From Acinetobacter terrestris (GTDB lineage: Bacteria; Pseudomonadota; Gammaproteobacteria; Pseudomonadales; Moraxellaceae): 64,000 nucleotides of DNA. Position 1 is the first letter of the stretch; each line of letters opens with the position of its first letter. Location: positions 62,001-126,000 of the forward strand of contig NZ_SJNZ01000004.1 in assembly GCF_004331155.1 (NCBI RefSeq), given 5' to 3'. Under the pieces are notes generated by a model that saw only the letters and a program-made list of their open reading frames with translations, had not been told where the DNA came from and did not search any database. Shown piece by piece: positions 9,310-19,840 of the stretch. Both the position numbers and the translations under genes were made by a program.

Positions 9310-9581
9310 CCATTTTGCCTTATGCACTCGGCATATGTATGGTAGCCATCACCATCTCGATGTTTCTTTGCCTGGTCCGTTTAGTCGTGGGTCCATCCAT
9401 TGTGGATCGTCTTTTAGCCCTAGATACACTGTTTCTGAATGCCACCTGCCTGGTGGTGATTCTGGGCATTTATTGGGCAAGTAGCTCCTTATTTGAAGGG
9501 GCTTTACTGGTTGCCATGCTGGGCTTCGTGTCTACTGCAGCCCTGGCCCGCTACTTTACTACTGGTCATGTCGTAGATTAG
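9306..9581 (+). CDS. mrpF: Na+/H+ antiporter subunit F
   Basis: A 91-residue protein with three hydrophobic helices. The conserved MrpF core is present: RLVVGPSIVDRLLALDTL followed by a second helix and the closing FVSTAALARYF segment. It is a small membrane subunit of the Mrp complex. The ATG overlaps the mrpE stop. The stop is 11 nt before the mrpG start, with an AGGAG ribosome binding site between them. Confidence 0.92.
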   Translation: MTILPYALGICMVAITISMFLCLVRLVVGPSIVDRLLALDTLFLNATCLVVILGIYWASSSLFEGALLVAMLGFVSTAALARYFTTGHVVD

Positions 9582-9592
9582 GAGAAACAGTA

Positions 9593-9994
9593 ATGCAACT
9601 TGTGATGGAAATCCTGGTCTCAATTTTTTTAATGATTGGCTCATTTTTTATGTTGGTCGGTGGCATTGGTATGGTTCGCCTGCCCGATTTATTTATGCGT
9701 CTGCATGCTCCGACAAAATCCAGCACCTTAGGACTAGGCAGCTTTTTAATCGCTGCGATGATTTTTTCAGCATTTCACGGACGTTTTGGCTTTGCTGAAA
9801 TTTTATTGACACTATTGGCATTCATTACCGCACCCGTATCTGCAAATTTAATGGCTCAAGCTGCTCTGCACCTGCGTTTACGTTCAACCAGTGGTGAAGT
9901 CCCAGAAGCGTTAGAACGTCCCTTACCTTGGCAACGAACCCGTCGTCGCCCACCTAATAAAGACAATAACGACTCCCATGATGATCTAAGCTGA
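9593..9994 (+). CDS. mrpG: Na+/H+ antiporter subunit G, last gene of the mrp operon
   Basis: A 133-residue protein with three membrane helices and a basic, hydrophilic C-terminal tail. The family block GMVRLPDLFMRLHAPTKSST with GLGSFLIAA is clear. MrpG completes the ABCDEFG set, here encoded by six genes because A and B are fused. The tail (about residues 100-133, with several arginines and asparagines) is not conserved and should be cytoplasmic. No strong intrinsic terminator follows; there is only a weak interrupted inverted repeat in the 80 nt before the convergent lipoprotein gene. Confidence 0.92.
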   Translation: MQLVMEILVSIFLMIGSFFMLVGGIGMVRLPDLFMRLHAPTKSSTLGLGSFLIAAMIFSAFHGRFGFAEILLTLLAFITAPVSANLMAQAALHLRLRSTSGEVPEALERPLPWQRTRRRPPNKDNNDSHDDLS

Positions 9995-10074
9995 AATCGG
10001 ACTGAGCTTGAATAAAGAATTTTTTACTTCAAATTATCACTCAGTTGAAATTACAGTAGACTGAGTAGATTTAA

Positions 10075-10566
10075 TTAATTTTCAGCCAAAATTTTAGTCT
10101 TTTCTTTTTCAAATTCCTGTTTAGTAAGAACATCATCATCTAATAATTTTTTTAAGGCTTTAAGTTTCTCATATTTATCTACTATGAGATTATTATTTCC
10201 ATTTTCAGCTTTTTCAATACACTCAAACACCAGTTCTATTCGTGGAAAATTTCCTAAGATACAGGGAGGCTTTGCAGCAGTTTCAGTAAGACCGTGCATG
10301 GCTTTATTTTTACGTTCACAAAAAGTAATGGATGCGTGTTCCGCATTTTCTCGCACAGTCTGGAGTGATACAAAACCTGTAGCTGCTTTCCGGAAAATAC
10401 GATATGACTCTTCACTATTTTTTATTGGCCGATCCAATATCACAGTTGTTCCACCGAAAACTGCATTTTCAAATGGGGACTTACTTTTTGAAGCCGATTG
10501 AATAGGCGGTACAGTTGCGCAACTGGAAACAAGAAGCACAGAAACGATAAAAAACAGCTTATTCAT
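10075..10566 (-). CDS. Small lipoprotein with a SHOCT-like C-terminus
   Basis: A 163-residue protein not recognised by name. The N-terminus is a lipoprotein signal peptide (MNKLFFIVSVLLVSSC) with the acylated cysteine at residue 16, followed by a proline/serine linker. The last 30 residues (KLKALKKLLDDDVLTKQEF plus a lysine-rich end) match the SHOCT pattern, a short helical hairpin found at the C-terminus of many unrelated bacterial proteins. I prefer ATG 10566 over a TTG at 10581 because it gives a standard signal peptide; neither has a strong ribosome binding site. It is convergent with the mrp operon and lies downstream of rbfA but behind its terminator, so it is probably transcribed alone. 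The function is unknown; membrane anchoring is likely. Confidence 0.7.
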   Translation of the reverse strand: MNKLFFIVSVLLVSSCATVPPIQSASKSKSPFENAVFGGTTVILDRPIKNSEESYRIFRKAATGFVSLQTVRENAEHASITFCERKNKAMHGLTETAAKPPCILGNFPRIELVFECIEKAENGNNNLIVDKYEKLKALKKLLDDDVLTKQEFEKEKTKILAEN

Positions 10567-10692
10567 AATATTATATTTCAAGCAATTGAATGGAATGTCA
10601 TCAAACCTTTTAAATGACCTGTAAATTATTTATATAATTAATTTATTTAAAAACAATAATAAAAGTATTAACTCATTAAAAATTATCTAAAT

Positions 10693-10720
10693 AAAAAAGC
10701 CACCCGAAGGTGGCTTTTTT
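10693..10720 (-). terminator. Intrinsic terminator after rbfA
   Basis: GCCACC (10699-10704), loop CGAA, GGTGGC (10709-10714), with six A on one side and six T on the other, so it can act in both directions. It lies 11 nt past the rbfA stop and closes the rimP-nusA-infB-rbfA operon. Confidence 0.88.
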
Positions 10721-10730
10721 ATTACATCAA

Positions 10731-11135
10731 TTATTCATCATCTTGCTTTGCTTCAGCAGGCGGTAAATCCTTCACTGCTTCTGCAATCAGACCAAACATA
10801 TAATTGCCGTAAGCATTGGTTTTGTCATAATGGAAACGCAAACGTGGCGTAATACGTGTCTTGATCCGACGACTCAATTCGTGACGCAAGAACCCAGATG
10901 CTTTATTTAAAACATCTAGCGTTTCTTTATTTGCGGCTTCGCTTTGGTCATCACCAAGTTCACGACCCATTACAGTCACATAAACTTCGGCATATCCTAA
11001 GTCTGCGCTAACTTTCACCGCAGAGATGGTCACCAGACCACCTAAGCGTGGATCTTTAAGCTCTTGACGAATCAGTTCAGACAACTCGCGCTGAACTGTA
11101 TCACCCATACGCTTAAGACGCTGACTACCCGCCAT
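10731..11135 (-). CDS. rbfA: 30S ribosome-binding factor A
   Basis: A 134-residue KH-like-fold protein that binds the immature 30S subunit and assists late 16S rRNA maturation, notably in the cold. The N-terminus (RLKRMGDTVQRELSELI) and the block DPRLGGLVTISAVKVSADLGYAEVYV are diagnostic, as is the arginine-rich RRIKTRITPRLRFHYD stretch. The acidic C-terminal tail is common in gammaproteobacteria. Its start shares one base with the infB stop, so it is translated with infB as the last gene of the operon, followed by an intrinsic terminator. Confidence 0.95.
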   Translation of the reverse strand: MAGSQRLKRMGDTVQRELSELIRQELKDPRLGGLVTISAVKVSADLGYAEVYVTVMGRELGDDQSEAANKETLDVLNKASGFLRHELSRRIKTRITPRLRFHYDKTNAYGNYMFGLIAEAVKDLPPAEAKQDDE

Positions 11136-13834
11136 TAAAGACTCCGTTTAATCAATTGAACATCGTACACTTCGATCTTATCGAGTGCTTTGATGTCTTT
11201 ATAGCCTTTCACCGCAAGACCACATTCCATACCGGCACGAACTTCTTCAACCACTTCTTTAAAGCGACGAAGAGATTCAAGCTCACCCTGGAACACAACC
11301 ACGTCATCACGTAATACGCGAATCGGTTTATTACGATGCAACATACCTTCAAGAACCATACAGCCCGCAGCTGCACCGAATTTGCTTGAGTGGAACACTT
11401 CACGTACTTGAGCCACACCCAGAATCGTTTCACGATGCTCAGGAGCCAACTTACCGCTCATCGCTGCTTTCACGTCATCAATCAATTCATAGATGATGCT
11501 GTAGTAACGAATATCAATGCCGTCTGCATCCGCTTTTTGACGTGCAGTCGTATCAGCACGTACGTTAAAGCCAAGCAGAACTGCTTCAGAAGATTCAGCA
11601 AGCGTAACGTCTGATTCAGTGATTGCACCAACGCCCGAACCGATTACACGTACACGAACTTCATCTGTTGCCAATGCTTGCAAGGCTACAGTCAATGCTT
11701 CCAAGGTACCGCGTACATCAGTTTTAAGTACAACGTTCACATAAGGAACATCTTTTTTGCCCATAGACGCCATGATGTTTTCAAGACGCATTGCAGATTG
11801 ACGCTCAAGACGTTTTTCACGTTCACGAGCCATACGTGCATCAGCCACTTCGCGTGCTTTTTTCTCATCGTTTACAACAAGGACTTCGTCACCCGCCATT
11901 GGCGCTTCAGGAAGACCCAGGATTTCTACTGGAATCGAAGGACCTGCAGATTTAATACGTTTACCGTTTTCATCTACCATCGCACGAACACGACCGTAAG
12001 ATGCACCGGCAAGGACTAAATCACCTACATTCAATGTACCGTTTTGTACAAGAATAGAAGCAACAGCACCACGATCTTTGTCTACACGGGCTTCAATCAC
12101 AACACCTTGCGCAGCACCTTCTTCAGATGCTTTCAATTCAAGCATTTCTGATTGAATTGAAATAAGGTCAAGCAGCTCATCGATACCTTGACCAGAATGT
12201 GCAGAAACCATTGCCACTGGTACGTCACCGCCCCATTGTTCAGGTACGATCTGTTTAGCAGTCAATTCATTCAATACGCGATCTGGATCGGCAGATTCTT
12301 TATCCATCTTGTTAATTGCAACAATGATTGGCGTACCTGCAGCACGAGCATGATCAATTGCTTCTGCAGTTTGTGGCATTACACCATCATCAGCAGCAAC
12401 AACCAGAACCACGATATCAGTCGCTTTGGCACCACGTGAACGCATTGAAGTAAACGCTGCGTGTCCCGGTGTGTCCAAGAAAGTGATAATGCCTTTATCG
12501 GTTTTAACGTGATATGCACCGATATGCTGGGTGATACCGCCCGCTTCGCCCGCAGCCACTTTGGTACGGCGAATACGGTCAAGAAGCGATGTTTTACCAT
12601 GGTCAACGTGACCCATGATGGTTACAACTGGTGCACGAGTGGTTTGAACGCCACGCGCTTCTTCAGCTGCTTCAAGTAAGTTATCTTCAGCTTGAGTATC
12701 AGAAACTAGAACAGGGTTATGACCCATTTCTTCAACCACAAGTGCAGCAACTTCTTGCTCAATCGCTTGGTTCTGAGTCACAAGCTCACCCATTTTCATG
12801 AGTGATTTGATTACTTCACGAACCTTGATCGCCATTTTTGCAGCTAAGTCAGCGACAACAATGGTTTCACCAATTTCAACATCATAAATTTGTTTCTTAA
12901 CTGGTTTTTCAAAGCCATGCTTGTTGCCTTGGCTGGTTTTCAAACCACGTTTAGGCTGTTTACTGAAGCTTTGCTCTTCTTGACCACGACGTCCACCTTT
13001 TTTCGGTGCACGTGCAGTTGGCGTATTGGTACCACGTTTGATTTCGCGGTCTTCTTTCGCAAATGAATCTTCATAAGCCTGACCAACAAGACCAGCTGCC
13101 AAAGGTGCATCATCAACAACACGGATGGTTGCTGTAGTGTCTTCTGCTGAGTACTTAGTCGCCATTTGACGCATTTGTTCAAGCGTACGCTGTTGCGCTT
13201 CTTCAGCCGACTTACGACGTGCTGCTTCTTCAACTGCTTTTAATTGCGCTGATTGAGCTTCACGTACTTTTTTCTGTTCAGCTGTTTCAACTTGCTTAAC
13301 CGTTTGTTTTACAATCGGCTTGTTGTTTGACTTGCGTGTCACGACAACAGCAGCTTTAGATACTTCTTGCTTGTCGCTGGTTTGCTTCGCAGCGGCGCGC
13401 ATAGCTTCTAAGGCTTTACTCGCGTTATTTACACCAATTTTTGGAGCATCAGCAGTTTTCGCTACTGTAGTTTGCTCAGGTGCAGCTTTAGCTTGCTCGG
13501 CTTTAGCCAATGCTTCTGCTTTGATCTGTTCAGGATCGGGCTTAACAAATGTATGCTTCTTACGAACTTCTACATTAATTGTTTTCGCCTTACCTGATGT
13601 ACTGGCTACTTTAGCAGTACTGGTTGTTTTACGTTTCAACGTGATTTTTCCTGCATGCCCATCGTCTTGACCATGAAGTTTCTTCAAATGGCTAACGAGG
13701 GTATTTTGTTGTTCAGTGGAAATAATATCTTCAGCTTTACGTTGCGGTAAGCCTGCGTCACGAACCTGCTCTAGGAGCTTCTCAACTGGACGTTCTACGC
13801 TGAGAGCTAACTCTTTAATCGACTTGTCCGTCAT
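11135..13834 (-). CDS. infB: Translation initiation factor IF-2
   Basis: An 899-residue translational GTPase that places initiator tRNA on the 30S subunit and promotes subunit joining. The N-terminal region begins with an IF2_N fold and runs into a long Ala/Lys/Glu-rich linker. The GTPase domain has G1 GHVDHGKT at 408-415, DTPGHAAFT and NKMD, then domain II and the C-terminal domain that binds fMet-tRNA. The length is close to the 890 residues of the E. coli long form. Internal in-frame starts for shorter isoforms are possible but I could not decide on one. It lies 10 nt after nusA with an AGGAGG-type site, in the conserved order nusA-infB-rbfA, close to the initiator tRNA genes whose product it uses. 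Confidence 0.97.
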   Translation of the reverse strand: MTDKSIKELALSVERPVEKLLEQVRDAGLPQRKAEDIISTEQQNTLVSHLKKLHGQDDGHAGKITLKRKTTSTAKVASTSGKAKTINVEVRKKHTFVKPDPEQIKAEALAKAEQAKAAPEQTTVAKTADAPKIGVNNASKALEAMRAAAKQTSDKQEVSKAAVVVTRKSNNKPIVKQTVKQVETAEQKKVREAQSAQLKAVEEAARRKSAEEAQQRTLEQMRQMATKYSAEDTTATIRVVDDAPLAAGLVGQAYEDSFAKEDREIKRGTNTPTARAPKKGGRRGQEEQSFSKQPKRGLKTSQGNKHGFEKPVKKQIYDVEIGETIVVADLAAKMAIKVREVIKSLMKMGELVTQNQAIEQEVAALVVEEMGHNPVLVSDTQAEDNLLEAAEEARGVQTTRAPVVTIMGHVDHGKTSLLDRIRRTKVAAGEAGGITQHIGAYHVKTDKGIITFLDTPGHAAFTSMRSRGAKATDIVVLVVAADDGVMPQTAEAIDHARAAGTPIIVAINKMDKESADPDRVLNELTAKQIVPEQWGGDVPVAMVSAHSGQGIDELLDLISIQSEMLELKASEEGAAQGVVIEARVDKDRGAVASILVQNGTLNVGDLVLAGASYGRVRAMVDENGKRIKSAGPSIPVEILGLPEAPMAGDEVLVVNDEKKAREVADARMAREREKRLERQSAMRLENIMASMGKKDVPYVNVVLKTDVRGTLEALTVALQALATDEVRVRVIGSGVGAITESDVTLAESSEAVLLGFNVRADTTARQKADADGIDIRYYSIIYELIDDVKAAMSGKLAPEHRETILGVAQVREVFHSSKFGAAAGCMVLEGMLHRNKPIRVLRDDVVVFQGELESLRRFKEVVEEVRAGMECGLAVKGYKDIKALDKIEVYDVQLIKRSL

Positions 13835-13844
13835 ATATTTCCTC

Positions 13845-15329
13845 CTAGTTAAACCATGATTCGCGCGCTTTCATAATAAGTTGACCTGCTTTTTCAGCAC
13901 CCAAACCTTCAATATCTTCAATATCGTCAGTCGCCTGGTCAGCCAAATCATCTACTGTTACCACACCGCGAGCTGCAAGTGCATACGCGATTTCCTGTGT
14001 CATCCCAACCATTGCAACGAGTTCTGCACTTGGTTCTTGGATGTTTTCTTGTTGTTTTAATGCATCTGCCAATGTAATTTCTTTCGCACGGCTTTGCAAT
14101 AATTCAACAGTTTCAGCATCGAGTTCAATTTCATCGAATGTTTCAGCTGGAACATAAGCAATCTCTTCAAGCGAAGTAAAGCCCATTTCAACCAAAGCCA
14201 TTGCCAAATCTTCTTCAATATCAAGACGTGTTACAAACATGTCGAGGTATTGCTGAGCTTCATTTTGTTGACGCGCGTAGAATTCTTCTTCGAGCATCAT
14301 ATCCAATTTGTAGCCAGTCAATTCAGATGCTAAACGAACATTTTGACCTTGTGAACCAATGGCACGTGCCAACTGATCCGTTGCAGCGAAAATGATATCG
14401 GCGCTATGAGCATCTTCATCAATCACAATACTGGATACATCTGCAGGCTCTAAAGCACTTGCAATGTACTGTGCTGGATCATCAGACCATACCACCACAT
14501 CAATACGTTCACCGTTCAATTCTGATTGCACTGCCTGGATACGTGTACCACGCATACCAATACAAGCACCAACAGGATCAATACGATGATCGTTCGTTTT
14601 CACAGCGATTTTAGCACGAACACCTGGCTGGCGTGCAGCTGCTTTAATTTCGATGATTTCTTCAGAAATTTCAGGAATTTCTTTCTTCATCAAAGCAATC
14701 AGCATTTCAGGACGCGCACGTGACAATAATAATTGTGCACCACGACCTTCACGGTTCACGCTATATAAAATGGCGCTCATACGTTGCTTAGGGCGAAGAA
14801 TTTCTTTAGGAATCATTTCTTCACGAGCAAGATATGCTTCAGCATTTTCACCCAAGTCAATAATAAAGCCATCTTTGGTTTGTTTTTTCACTTCACCGTA
14901 GATGAGTTCACCGACTTTAGATTCGTAAGCATCAGCAATTAAAGCACGTTCAGCTTCACGAATTTTTTGCACAATTACTTGTTTTGCAATTTGTGCAGCA
15001 ATTCGACCGAAATCAATCGATTCAACTTCAAGCTCACGAATGTCGCCAATTGACCATTGTTCCGGGTCCAGATCCGAAATCGCATCCTGACAAGCAGGCA
15101 TTTCGTGATCTTCGTCAGCTACCACTTCCCATTGACGGAAAGTACGGTAATCACCGGTTTTACGATCGATTTCCACACGTAAACGTGCTTCTTCTGCATG
15201 GGTGCCTTCGTAAAATTTCTTTTTAGTCGCAGCAACTAAAGCTTGTTCAAGCGCTTCAAAAATTGCATCACGACTTACACCTTTTTCGTTACTAACCGTT
15301 TCTACTACGGTAAGAATTTCACGAGCCAT
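13845..15329 (-). CDS. nusA: Transcription termination/antitermination factor NusA
   Basis: A 494-residue protein that binds RNA polymerase and nascent RNA and modulates pausing, termination and antitermination. Domains in order: an N-terminal polymerase-binding domain (about 1-125), an S1 domain ([16 protein letters not shown] near 145), two KH domains with the conserved [17 protein letters not shown] block, and two C-terminal acidic repeats that contain helix-hairpin-helix-like segments ([15 protein letters not shown] and the [11 protein letters not shown] region). The acidic repeats are as in E. coli NusA. It lies 39 nt downstream of rimP, with infB 10 nt after it. Confidence 0.97.
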   Translation of the reverse strand: MAREILTVVETVSNEKGVSRDAIFEALEQALVAATKKKFYEGTHAEEARLRVEIDRKTGDYRTFRQWEVVADEDHEMPACQDAISDLDPEQWSIGDIRELEVESIDFGRIAAQIAKQVIVQKIREAERALIADAYESKVGELIYGEVKKQTKDGFIIDLGENAEAYLAREEMIPKEILRPKQRMSAILYSVNREGRGAQLLLSRARPEMLIALMKKEIPEISEEIIEIKAAARQPGVRAKIAVKTNDHRIDPVGACIGMRGTRIQAVQSELNGERIDVVVWSDDPAQYIASALEPADVSSIVIDEDAHSADIIFAATDQLARAIGSQGQNVRLASELTGYKLDMMLEEEFYARQQNEAQQYLDMFVTRLDIEEDLAMALVEMGFTSLEEIAYVPAETFDEIELDAETVELLQSRAKEITLADALKQQENIQEPSAELVAMVGMTQEIAYALAARGVVTVDDLADQATDDIEDIEGLGAEKAGQLIMKARESWFN

Positions 15330-15368
15330 AAGTCACCTATTCGTTCAGATTCTTATTGATTGAATGAA

Positions 15369-15893
15369 TTAATCTTGAAAGATCAAATTTGATTTGTCGA
15401 TATTGTGACTGTCGATTTCAAGTACCTGTTGATTTTCCACTTCGACTTGAATAATTTCATTCTCAAGATCAACAGCAATCAGTTTCGCTTGGAATTTACG
15501 ACGGTTCTCTACAGCACTGATCAGACGTAAAGCAATTTGCTGCCCAATATAGGCAGGCATTTGCGCAAGTTGAAAGAAAGGACGATCCCAACCTGGAGAA
15601 GACACTTCAAGTGAGTATTCGCCAGAAATTGGATCATGCACGTCAAGCATTGCACCTACTTGCTGGGTTACGCGAACACAGTCTTGTACGCCAATGCCCT
15701 GACCTTGTTCAGACTCACCATCTTCATTCATAACAGGTTGCGTGTTATTTTCGTTGGTTTTATCAATATAGATACGCAATAAAGAACGCTTACCCTGAGG
15801 AACAAATTCAATTCCCCAAAGATCTACATTACAAGCTTGCACTGCAGGAGTTATAAGGTCTTGGAGTGCTTGAGTTTTATTTGATAGCTTCAT
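15369..15893 (-). CDS. rimP: Ribosome maturation factor RimP
   Basis: A 174-residue two-domain protein needed for 30S subunit maturation. The N-terminal alpha/beta domain has [22 protein letters not shown], and the segment [18 protein letters not shown] followed by [14 protein letters not shown] is the family signature; the C-terminal part is an SH3-like barrel. A short insert rich in Asn/Glu/Gly near residues 48-65 varies between species. It is the first gene after two tandem terminators on this strand, so the rimP-nusA-infB-rbfA operon probably has its own promoter in the 120 nt upstream. Confidence 0.95.
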   Translation of the reverse strand: MKLSNKTQALQDLITPAVQACNVDLWGIEFVPQGKRSLLRIYIDKTNENNTQPVMNEDGESEQGQGIGVQDCVRVTQQVGAMLDVHDPISGEYSLEVSSPGWDRPFFQLAQMPAYIGQQIALRLISAVENRRKFQAKLIAVDLENEIIQVEVENQQVLEIDSHNIDKSNLIFQD

Positions 15894-16013
15894 TTACTCT
15901 CGTCATTGTTGTGCGATTCAATGGTCAATATGACCAGTTCAGACTAACTCAACTATATTAGTAGTGAAACATGACAATTTGACCAATGGATGTCGACACT
16001 ACACGATAGCCAA

Positions 16014-16034
16014 TAAAAAAGGGCGTAATCGCCC
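16014..16034 (-). terminator. Intrinsic terminator between the tRNA cluster and rimP
   Basis: On the minus strand GGGCG, loop ATTA, CGCCC (16034-16021) is followed by at least six T. It is the second of two terminators that separate the tRNA transcript from rimP. Confidence 0.8.
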
Positions 16035-16067
16035 CTGTGTACACAGAAAAACCAAAGTCCACTGTGC

Positions 16068-16097
16068 AAAAAGGCCCACCATGTTTGTGAGCCTTTT
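16068..16097 (-). terminator. Intrinsic terminator right after the tRNA-fMet genes
   Basis: On the minus strand AAAAGGCTCAC (16097-16087) pairs with GTGGGCCTTTT (16079-16069) through one G-U pair, with a 7-nt loop, and five T close it. It starts 8 nt after the CCA end of the last initiator tRNA. Confidence 0.75.
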
Positions 16098-16104
16098 AGA
16101 AACT

Positions 16105-16181
<77 letters not shown>

Positions 16182-16273
16182 ACAACGTGCAAAAATTATA
16201 TACAATTCACTGAGCATTTTCAATCAAAAAATGTTCAATGGTTGCTTGATTAAGTTGCACCCTAATCAAAAAG

Positions 16274-16350
<77 letters not shown>

Positions 16351-16421
16351 ACAACATGCAAAAATCAATCACCATTTAAATATTATTTAAATCGCCTATT
16401 TAGTTTGCTTCTAAATAGTAT

Positions 16422-16498
<77 letters not shown>

Positions 16499-16544
16499 TC
16501 AACAGATTTGCTGCACACACCAACTTATGTTCTGGATTACAAGT

Positions 16545-16629
16545 TGGTGCGGAAGGGGGGACTTGAACCCCCACGCCCGAAGGCACTACCACCTCAAGGT
16601 AGCGTGTCTACCAATTCCACCACCACCGC
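16545..16629 (-). tRNA. tRNA-Leu (GAG)
   Basis: An 85-nt class II tRNA with CCA encoded, a long variable arm (TGCCTTCGGGCG) and anticodon loop TTGAGGT, so it reads CUU and CUC codons. The acceptor stem carries a T5-T68 mismatch and a G6-T67 wobble pair. It stands between secG and the initiator tRNAs, as in many gammaproteobacteria. Confidence 0.94.
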
Positions 16630-16682
16630 AGCTGTGTCGCATTCTAGTAGCATCAAACCCAAAAAGAAAGGACTAAATCAGC

Positions 16683-17012
16683 TTATTCGCCAGTTTTCGG
16701 TGCGACTGGCGAAGTTTCACTCGAATTTACCGGCGCAGTCGTGGTGGTTTGCACTGATTTCAAGCTATAAGCATCTGTAGTTTGTTTTTTGGCAAACACG
16801 GCTAAAGTTAAGCTGGTGACAAAGAATAAAGCCGTCAAAACGCCAGTTAAGCGAGTCATGAAATTCGCTGAACCTGAAGCACCAAATACAGTTGCAGCAC
16901 CGCCGCCGCCAAATGATGCGCCTGCATCTGCACCTTTACCATGTTGTACCAGAATCAATACAATCATTAAAATGGCTAAGATAATATGTACTACCAGCAC
17001 AAAAGTTTGCAT
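16683..17012 (-). CDS. secG: Preprotein translocase subunit SecG
   Basis: A 109-residue inner-membrane subunit of the SecYEG channel. The first helix (TFVLVVHIILAILMIVLILVQHG), the glycine-rich loop GADAGASFGGGGAATVFGASGS and the second helix with FMTRLTGVLTALFFVTSL are exactly the family layout. SecG assists SecA-driven export. The C-terminal tail is a low-complexity Thr/Ser/Pro stretch. It lies 13 nt after tpiA on the same strand, and tRNA-Leu follows it closely, so the tRNAs may be processed from a tpiA-secG read-through transcript. Confidence 0.95.
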   Translation of the reverse strand: MQTFVLVVHIILAILMIVLILVQHGKGADAGASFGGGGAATVFGASGSANFMTRLTGVLTALFFVTSLTLAVFAKKQTTDAYSLKSVQTTTTAPVNSSETSPVAPKTGE

Positions 17013-17025
17013 GCTGAACTCCTAA

Positions 17026-17817
17026 TTATTTTGTATTTGCAAAAGCCTGAGCTATTTTATAGAAAGACTCTGCATTTAAAGATGCACCGCCAACCAGCGC
17101 ACCATTAATATCCGGACAGGCGGCCAACTCTACTGCATTTTCAGCCTTAACACTACCGCCATACAAAATGGCGATGCTTGAACCGAACGATGTAATTTGA
17201 GTTAAGCCTTCACGAATTTTGGCATGCATAGCCTGTGCATCTTCGGGTGAAGCTGTTCTACCGGTGCCAATTGCCCAAATCGGTTCATAGGCAATCACAA
17301 TTTTTTGCCACTGTTCAGCTTGAACCACTGCGGCAATATCACAAATTTGTTGTAAGACCACCTGCTCTGCCTGACCATTTTCACGTTGTTCCAGGCTTTC
17401 ACCTACACAGTAAATGATGGTTAATCCTGCATTTAAGGCATTTTTAACTTTTTCATTCAATATAGACGCAGTTTCGCCAAAAATTTCACGACGCTCCGAA
17501 TGACCAATCAGTACAAAATCAATCTGATGATCTTTGAGAAGTTCAGCGCTCACTTCACCGGTATATGCCCCCGTACCGGCAATACGCGAAACATCCTGCG
17601 CAACGCTATAAACAGGTCGCACTGCACTGGCCAATTCCTGCTGAACACCGGCCAAGGCAAGCATGCTAGGCGCAACCCCTAAATGACAATTTTCTTCTTT
17701 AATTTCATTATTTTGCAATAATTCTTTAAAACCATTTACCAGCGCTTTGGCGTCTGCCTGCATTGGGTTCATTTTCCAATTGCCAACAACCCAAGGAGTA
17801 ATAGCCGAACCCGACAT
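17026..17817 (-). CDS. tpiA: Triosephosphate isomerase
   Basis: A 263-residue TIM-barrel enzyme that interconverts dihydroxyacetone phosphate and glyceraldehyde 3-phosphate. Catalytic residues are visible in NWKMN (Asn and Lys near residues 13 and 15), the His of IGHSERRE, and the Glu of [11 protein letters not shown], followed by the phosphate-binding loop and [10 protein letters not shown] chose ATG 17817 with an AGG-type site upstream rather than a TTG seven codons earlier. It heads the tpiA-secG unit. In organisms lacking classical glycolysis, as Acinetobacter does, it serves gluconeogenesis and the lower Entner-Doudoroff route; that organism-level statement is inference. Confidence 0.96.
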   Translation of the reverse strand: MSGSAITPWVVGNWKMNPMQADAKALVNGFKELLQNNEIKEENCHLGVAPSMLALAGVQQELASAVRPVYSVAQDVSRIAGTGAYTGEVSAELLKDHQIDFVLIGHSERREIFGETASILNEKVKNALNAGLTIIYCVGESLEQRENGQAEQVVLQQICDIAAVVQAEQWQKIVIAYEPIWAIGTGRTASPEDAQAMHAKIREGLTQITSFGSSIAILYGGSVKAENAVELAACPDINGALVGGASLNAESFYKIAQAFANTK

Positions 17818-18098
17818 ACAGTAACCTATTAAAAACAATTCATTTAACCGCGCACATTCTACACGGAATTCAGTATTTTTTAGAAAATTTTCATATGGCT
17901 TTTTTTACACCATGCTTAATTTTTGCAACTCATCAGCCTATTCTTGAGAAAAACTTCTGCATGTAATTACGACTGGTTCAAAGTTTTATCTGATATTAAG
18001 TAGATGACAACGTTTTCAGATATGGTATTTTTATATAACAAAAGTATAATTTAAAGATACCAATTATAAACAAATTGATTGAGCAGGCATATTAAAGC

Positions 18099-19811
18099 AT
18101 GGCAGCATTACAAGGTTCACCAAGATTCACTGGTTTTATTCGCCGTTTGGTTGAAGATGGCTTAGTTTCTGCTGAAAACATGCAGAATGCAGTATTAAGT
18201 GCAAAAAAAGCCAATCAAGATATTGTTCCTTTTCTTATTGATCAATTAAAAATTCCCTCCTTGGATATTGCAGAAAAAATTTCTCAAGAGTTTGGGGAAC
18301 CACTATTCGACCTTAGTGTTTATGATTCCGCACAAATTATCCGTGAAGGCATCGATGAAAAACTGATTAGCAAACATCGTGTGCTGCCTATTTTTAAACG
18401 CGGCAATTTATTGTATGTTGCCACCAGCAATCCAACCAATATGGATGCTATGGATGCGATCCGCTTCAGTAGTAAAATGAATATTGAAGCGGTAATTGTT
18501 GAACATCAAAAATTAACAAAACTGATTGAACAAAACTTTACTGAAGCAGATACATTTGAATTCTCAGATGATGATATTGATTTAAATCTAGAACAAGAGG
18601 ATCTCAGTCAAAAAGAAGATGATGACAATGATCAACAGGCTGACGAAGCACCGATTGTTAAATACATTAATAAATTACTGATTGATGCGATTCGCATGGG
18701 CGCGTCTGACTTACATTTTGAACCTTATGAAAAAAGTTATCGGGTTCGTTATCGCGTCGATGGTGTTCTACGCCAAATTGCCAACCCACCCTTGCAACTG
18801 GCAACACGTTTAGCTTCACGTTTAAAAGTAATGTCGCAGATGGATATTTCTGAAAAGCGCTTACCGCAAGATGGACGGATTAAACTAAAGCTTTCCAAAA
18901 GCAAAGCCATCGACTTCCGTGTCAACTCATTACCCACCTTGTTTGGTGAAAAATTGGTACTGCGTATTCTTGATCCATCCAGTGCGATGCTGGGTATTGA
19001 TGCATTGGGCTATGAACCCGAGCAAAAAGAATTATTTATGCAAGCGCTGGACAAACCGCAAGGTATGCTCCTCATTACAGGTCCGACAGGTTCCGGTAAA
19101 ACCGTTTCTTTATATACTGGTTTGAATATTCTTAATCGTGAAGATACCAATATTTCTACCGCCGAAGATCCGGTGGAAATTAACCTGGAAGGAATTAATC
19201 AGGTCAACGTTAATGCTAAAGTGGGCTTAACCTTCTCTGCAGCCCTCAAGTCATTCCTGCGTCAGGATCCTGATATTGTGATGGTCGGTGAGATTCGAGA
19301 TTTAGAAACAGCGGAAATTGCCATTAAAGCCGCTCAGACAGGTCATATGGTAATGTCCACACTCCACACCAACAGCGCTCCTGAAACATTGACGCGCTTA
19401 AGGAATATGGGTGTACCTTCCTTTAATATTGCCACCTCTGTAAACCTGGTGATTGCACAACGTTTAGCTCGACGTCTATGTCCACAATGTAAAATTCCTG
19501 CTGATGTTCCCGAACCAAGCTTACTGGAAATGGGATTTAAAGAAGAAGATCTTAAACATTCAGATTTTCAGGTTTATCAGCCAGTCGGCTGTTCAGAATG
19601 CCGTGAAGGTTATAAGGGTCGTGTCGGTATTTATGAAGTAATGAAAGTGACACCTGAAATTTCAAAAATTATTATGGAAGATGGCAATGCACTTGAAATT
19701 GCTGCAGCATCTTTAAGATCGGGGTTTAATAATTTACGTCGTTCAGGATTAATCAAGGTCATGCAGGGGGTGACTTCTCTTCAAGAAGTCAATCGTGTGA
19801 CTAGCGAATAG
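18099..19811 (+). CDS. pilB: Type IV pilus assembly ATPase PilB
   Basis: A 570-residue hexameric secretion ATPase that powers extension of the type IV pilus. An N-terminal MshEN-like domain is followed by an acidic stretch (about residues 145-185) and the ATPase domain. Walker A GPTGSGKT is at 328-335, then the Asp box (AEDPVEINLEGINQVNVN), Walker B (DPDIVMVGEIRD) and the His box (TGHMVMSTLHTN). A tetracysteine zinc site (CPQC and CSEC) follows. It is the first gene of pilB-pilC-pilD-coaE. The window has no pilA next to it. Type IV pili drive twitching and natural DNA uptake in this family. Confidence 0.96.
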   Translation: MAALQGSPRFTGFIRRLVEDGLVSAENMQNAVLSAKKANQDIVPFLIDQLKIPSLDIAEKISQEFGEPLFDLSVYDSAQIIREGIDEKLISKHRVLPIFKRGNLLYVATSNPTNMDAMDAIRFSSKMNIEAVIVEHQKLTKLIEQNFTEADTFEFSDDDIDLNLEQEDLSQKEDDDNDQQADEAPIVKYINKLLIDAIRMGASDLHFEPYEKSYRVRYRVDGVLRQIANPPLQLATRLASRLKVMSQMDISEKRLPQDGRIKLKLSKSKAIDFRVNSLPTLFGEKLVLRILDPSSAMLGIDALGYEPEQKELFMQALDKPQGMLLITGPTGSGKTVSLYTGLNILNREDTNISTAEDPVEINLEGINQVNVNAKVGLTFSAALKSFLRQDPDIVMVGEIRDLETAEIAIKAAQTGHMVMSTLHTNSAPETLTRLRNMGVPSFNIATSVNLVIAQRLARRLCPQCKIPADVPEPSLLEMGFKEEDLKHSDFQVYQPVGCSECREGYKGRVGIYEVMKVTPEISKIIMEDGNALEIAAASLRSGFNNLRRSGLIKVMQGVTSLQEVNRVTSE

Positions 19812-19840
19812 ATCAAGCATTTAAAAATAAGGATAAATTC

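Noticed and set aside
11209..13670. Long open frames on both strands inside infB
   Set aside because: They are shadows of the alanine- and lysine-rich infB coding sequence with no ribosome binding sites or recognised domains.
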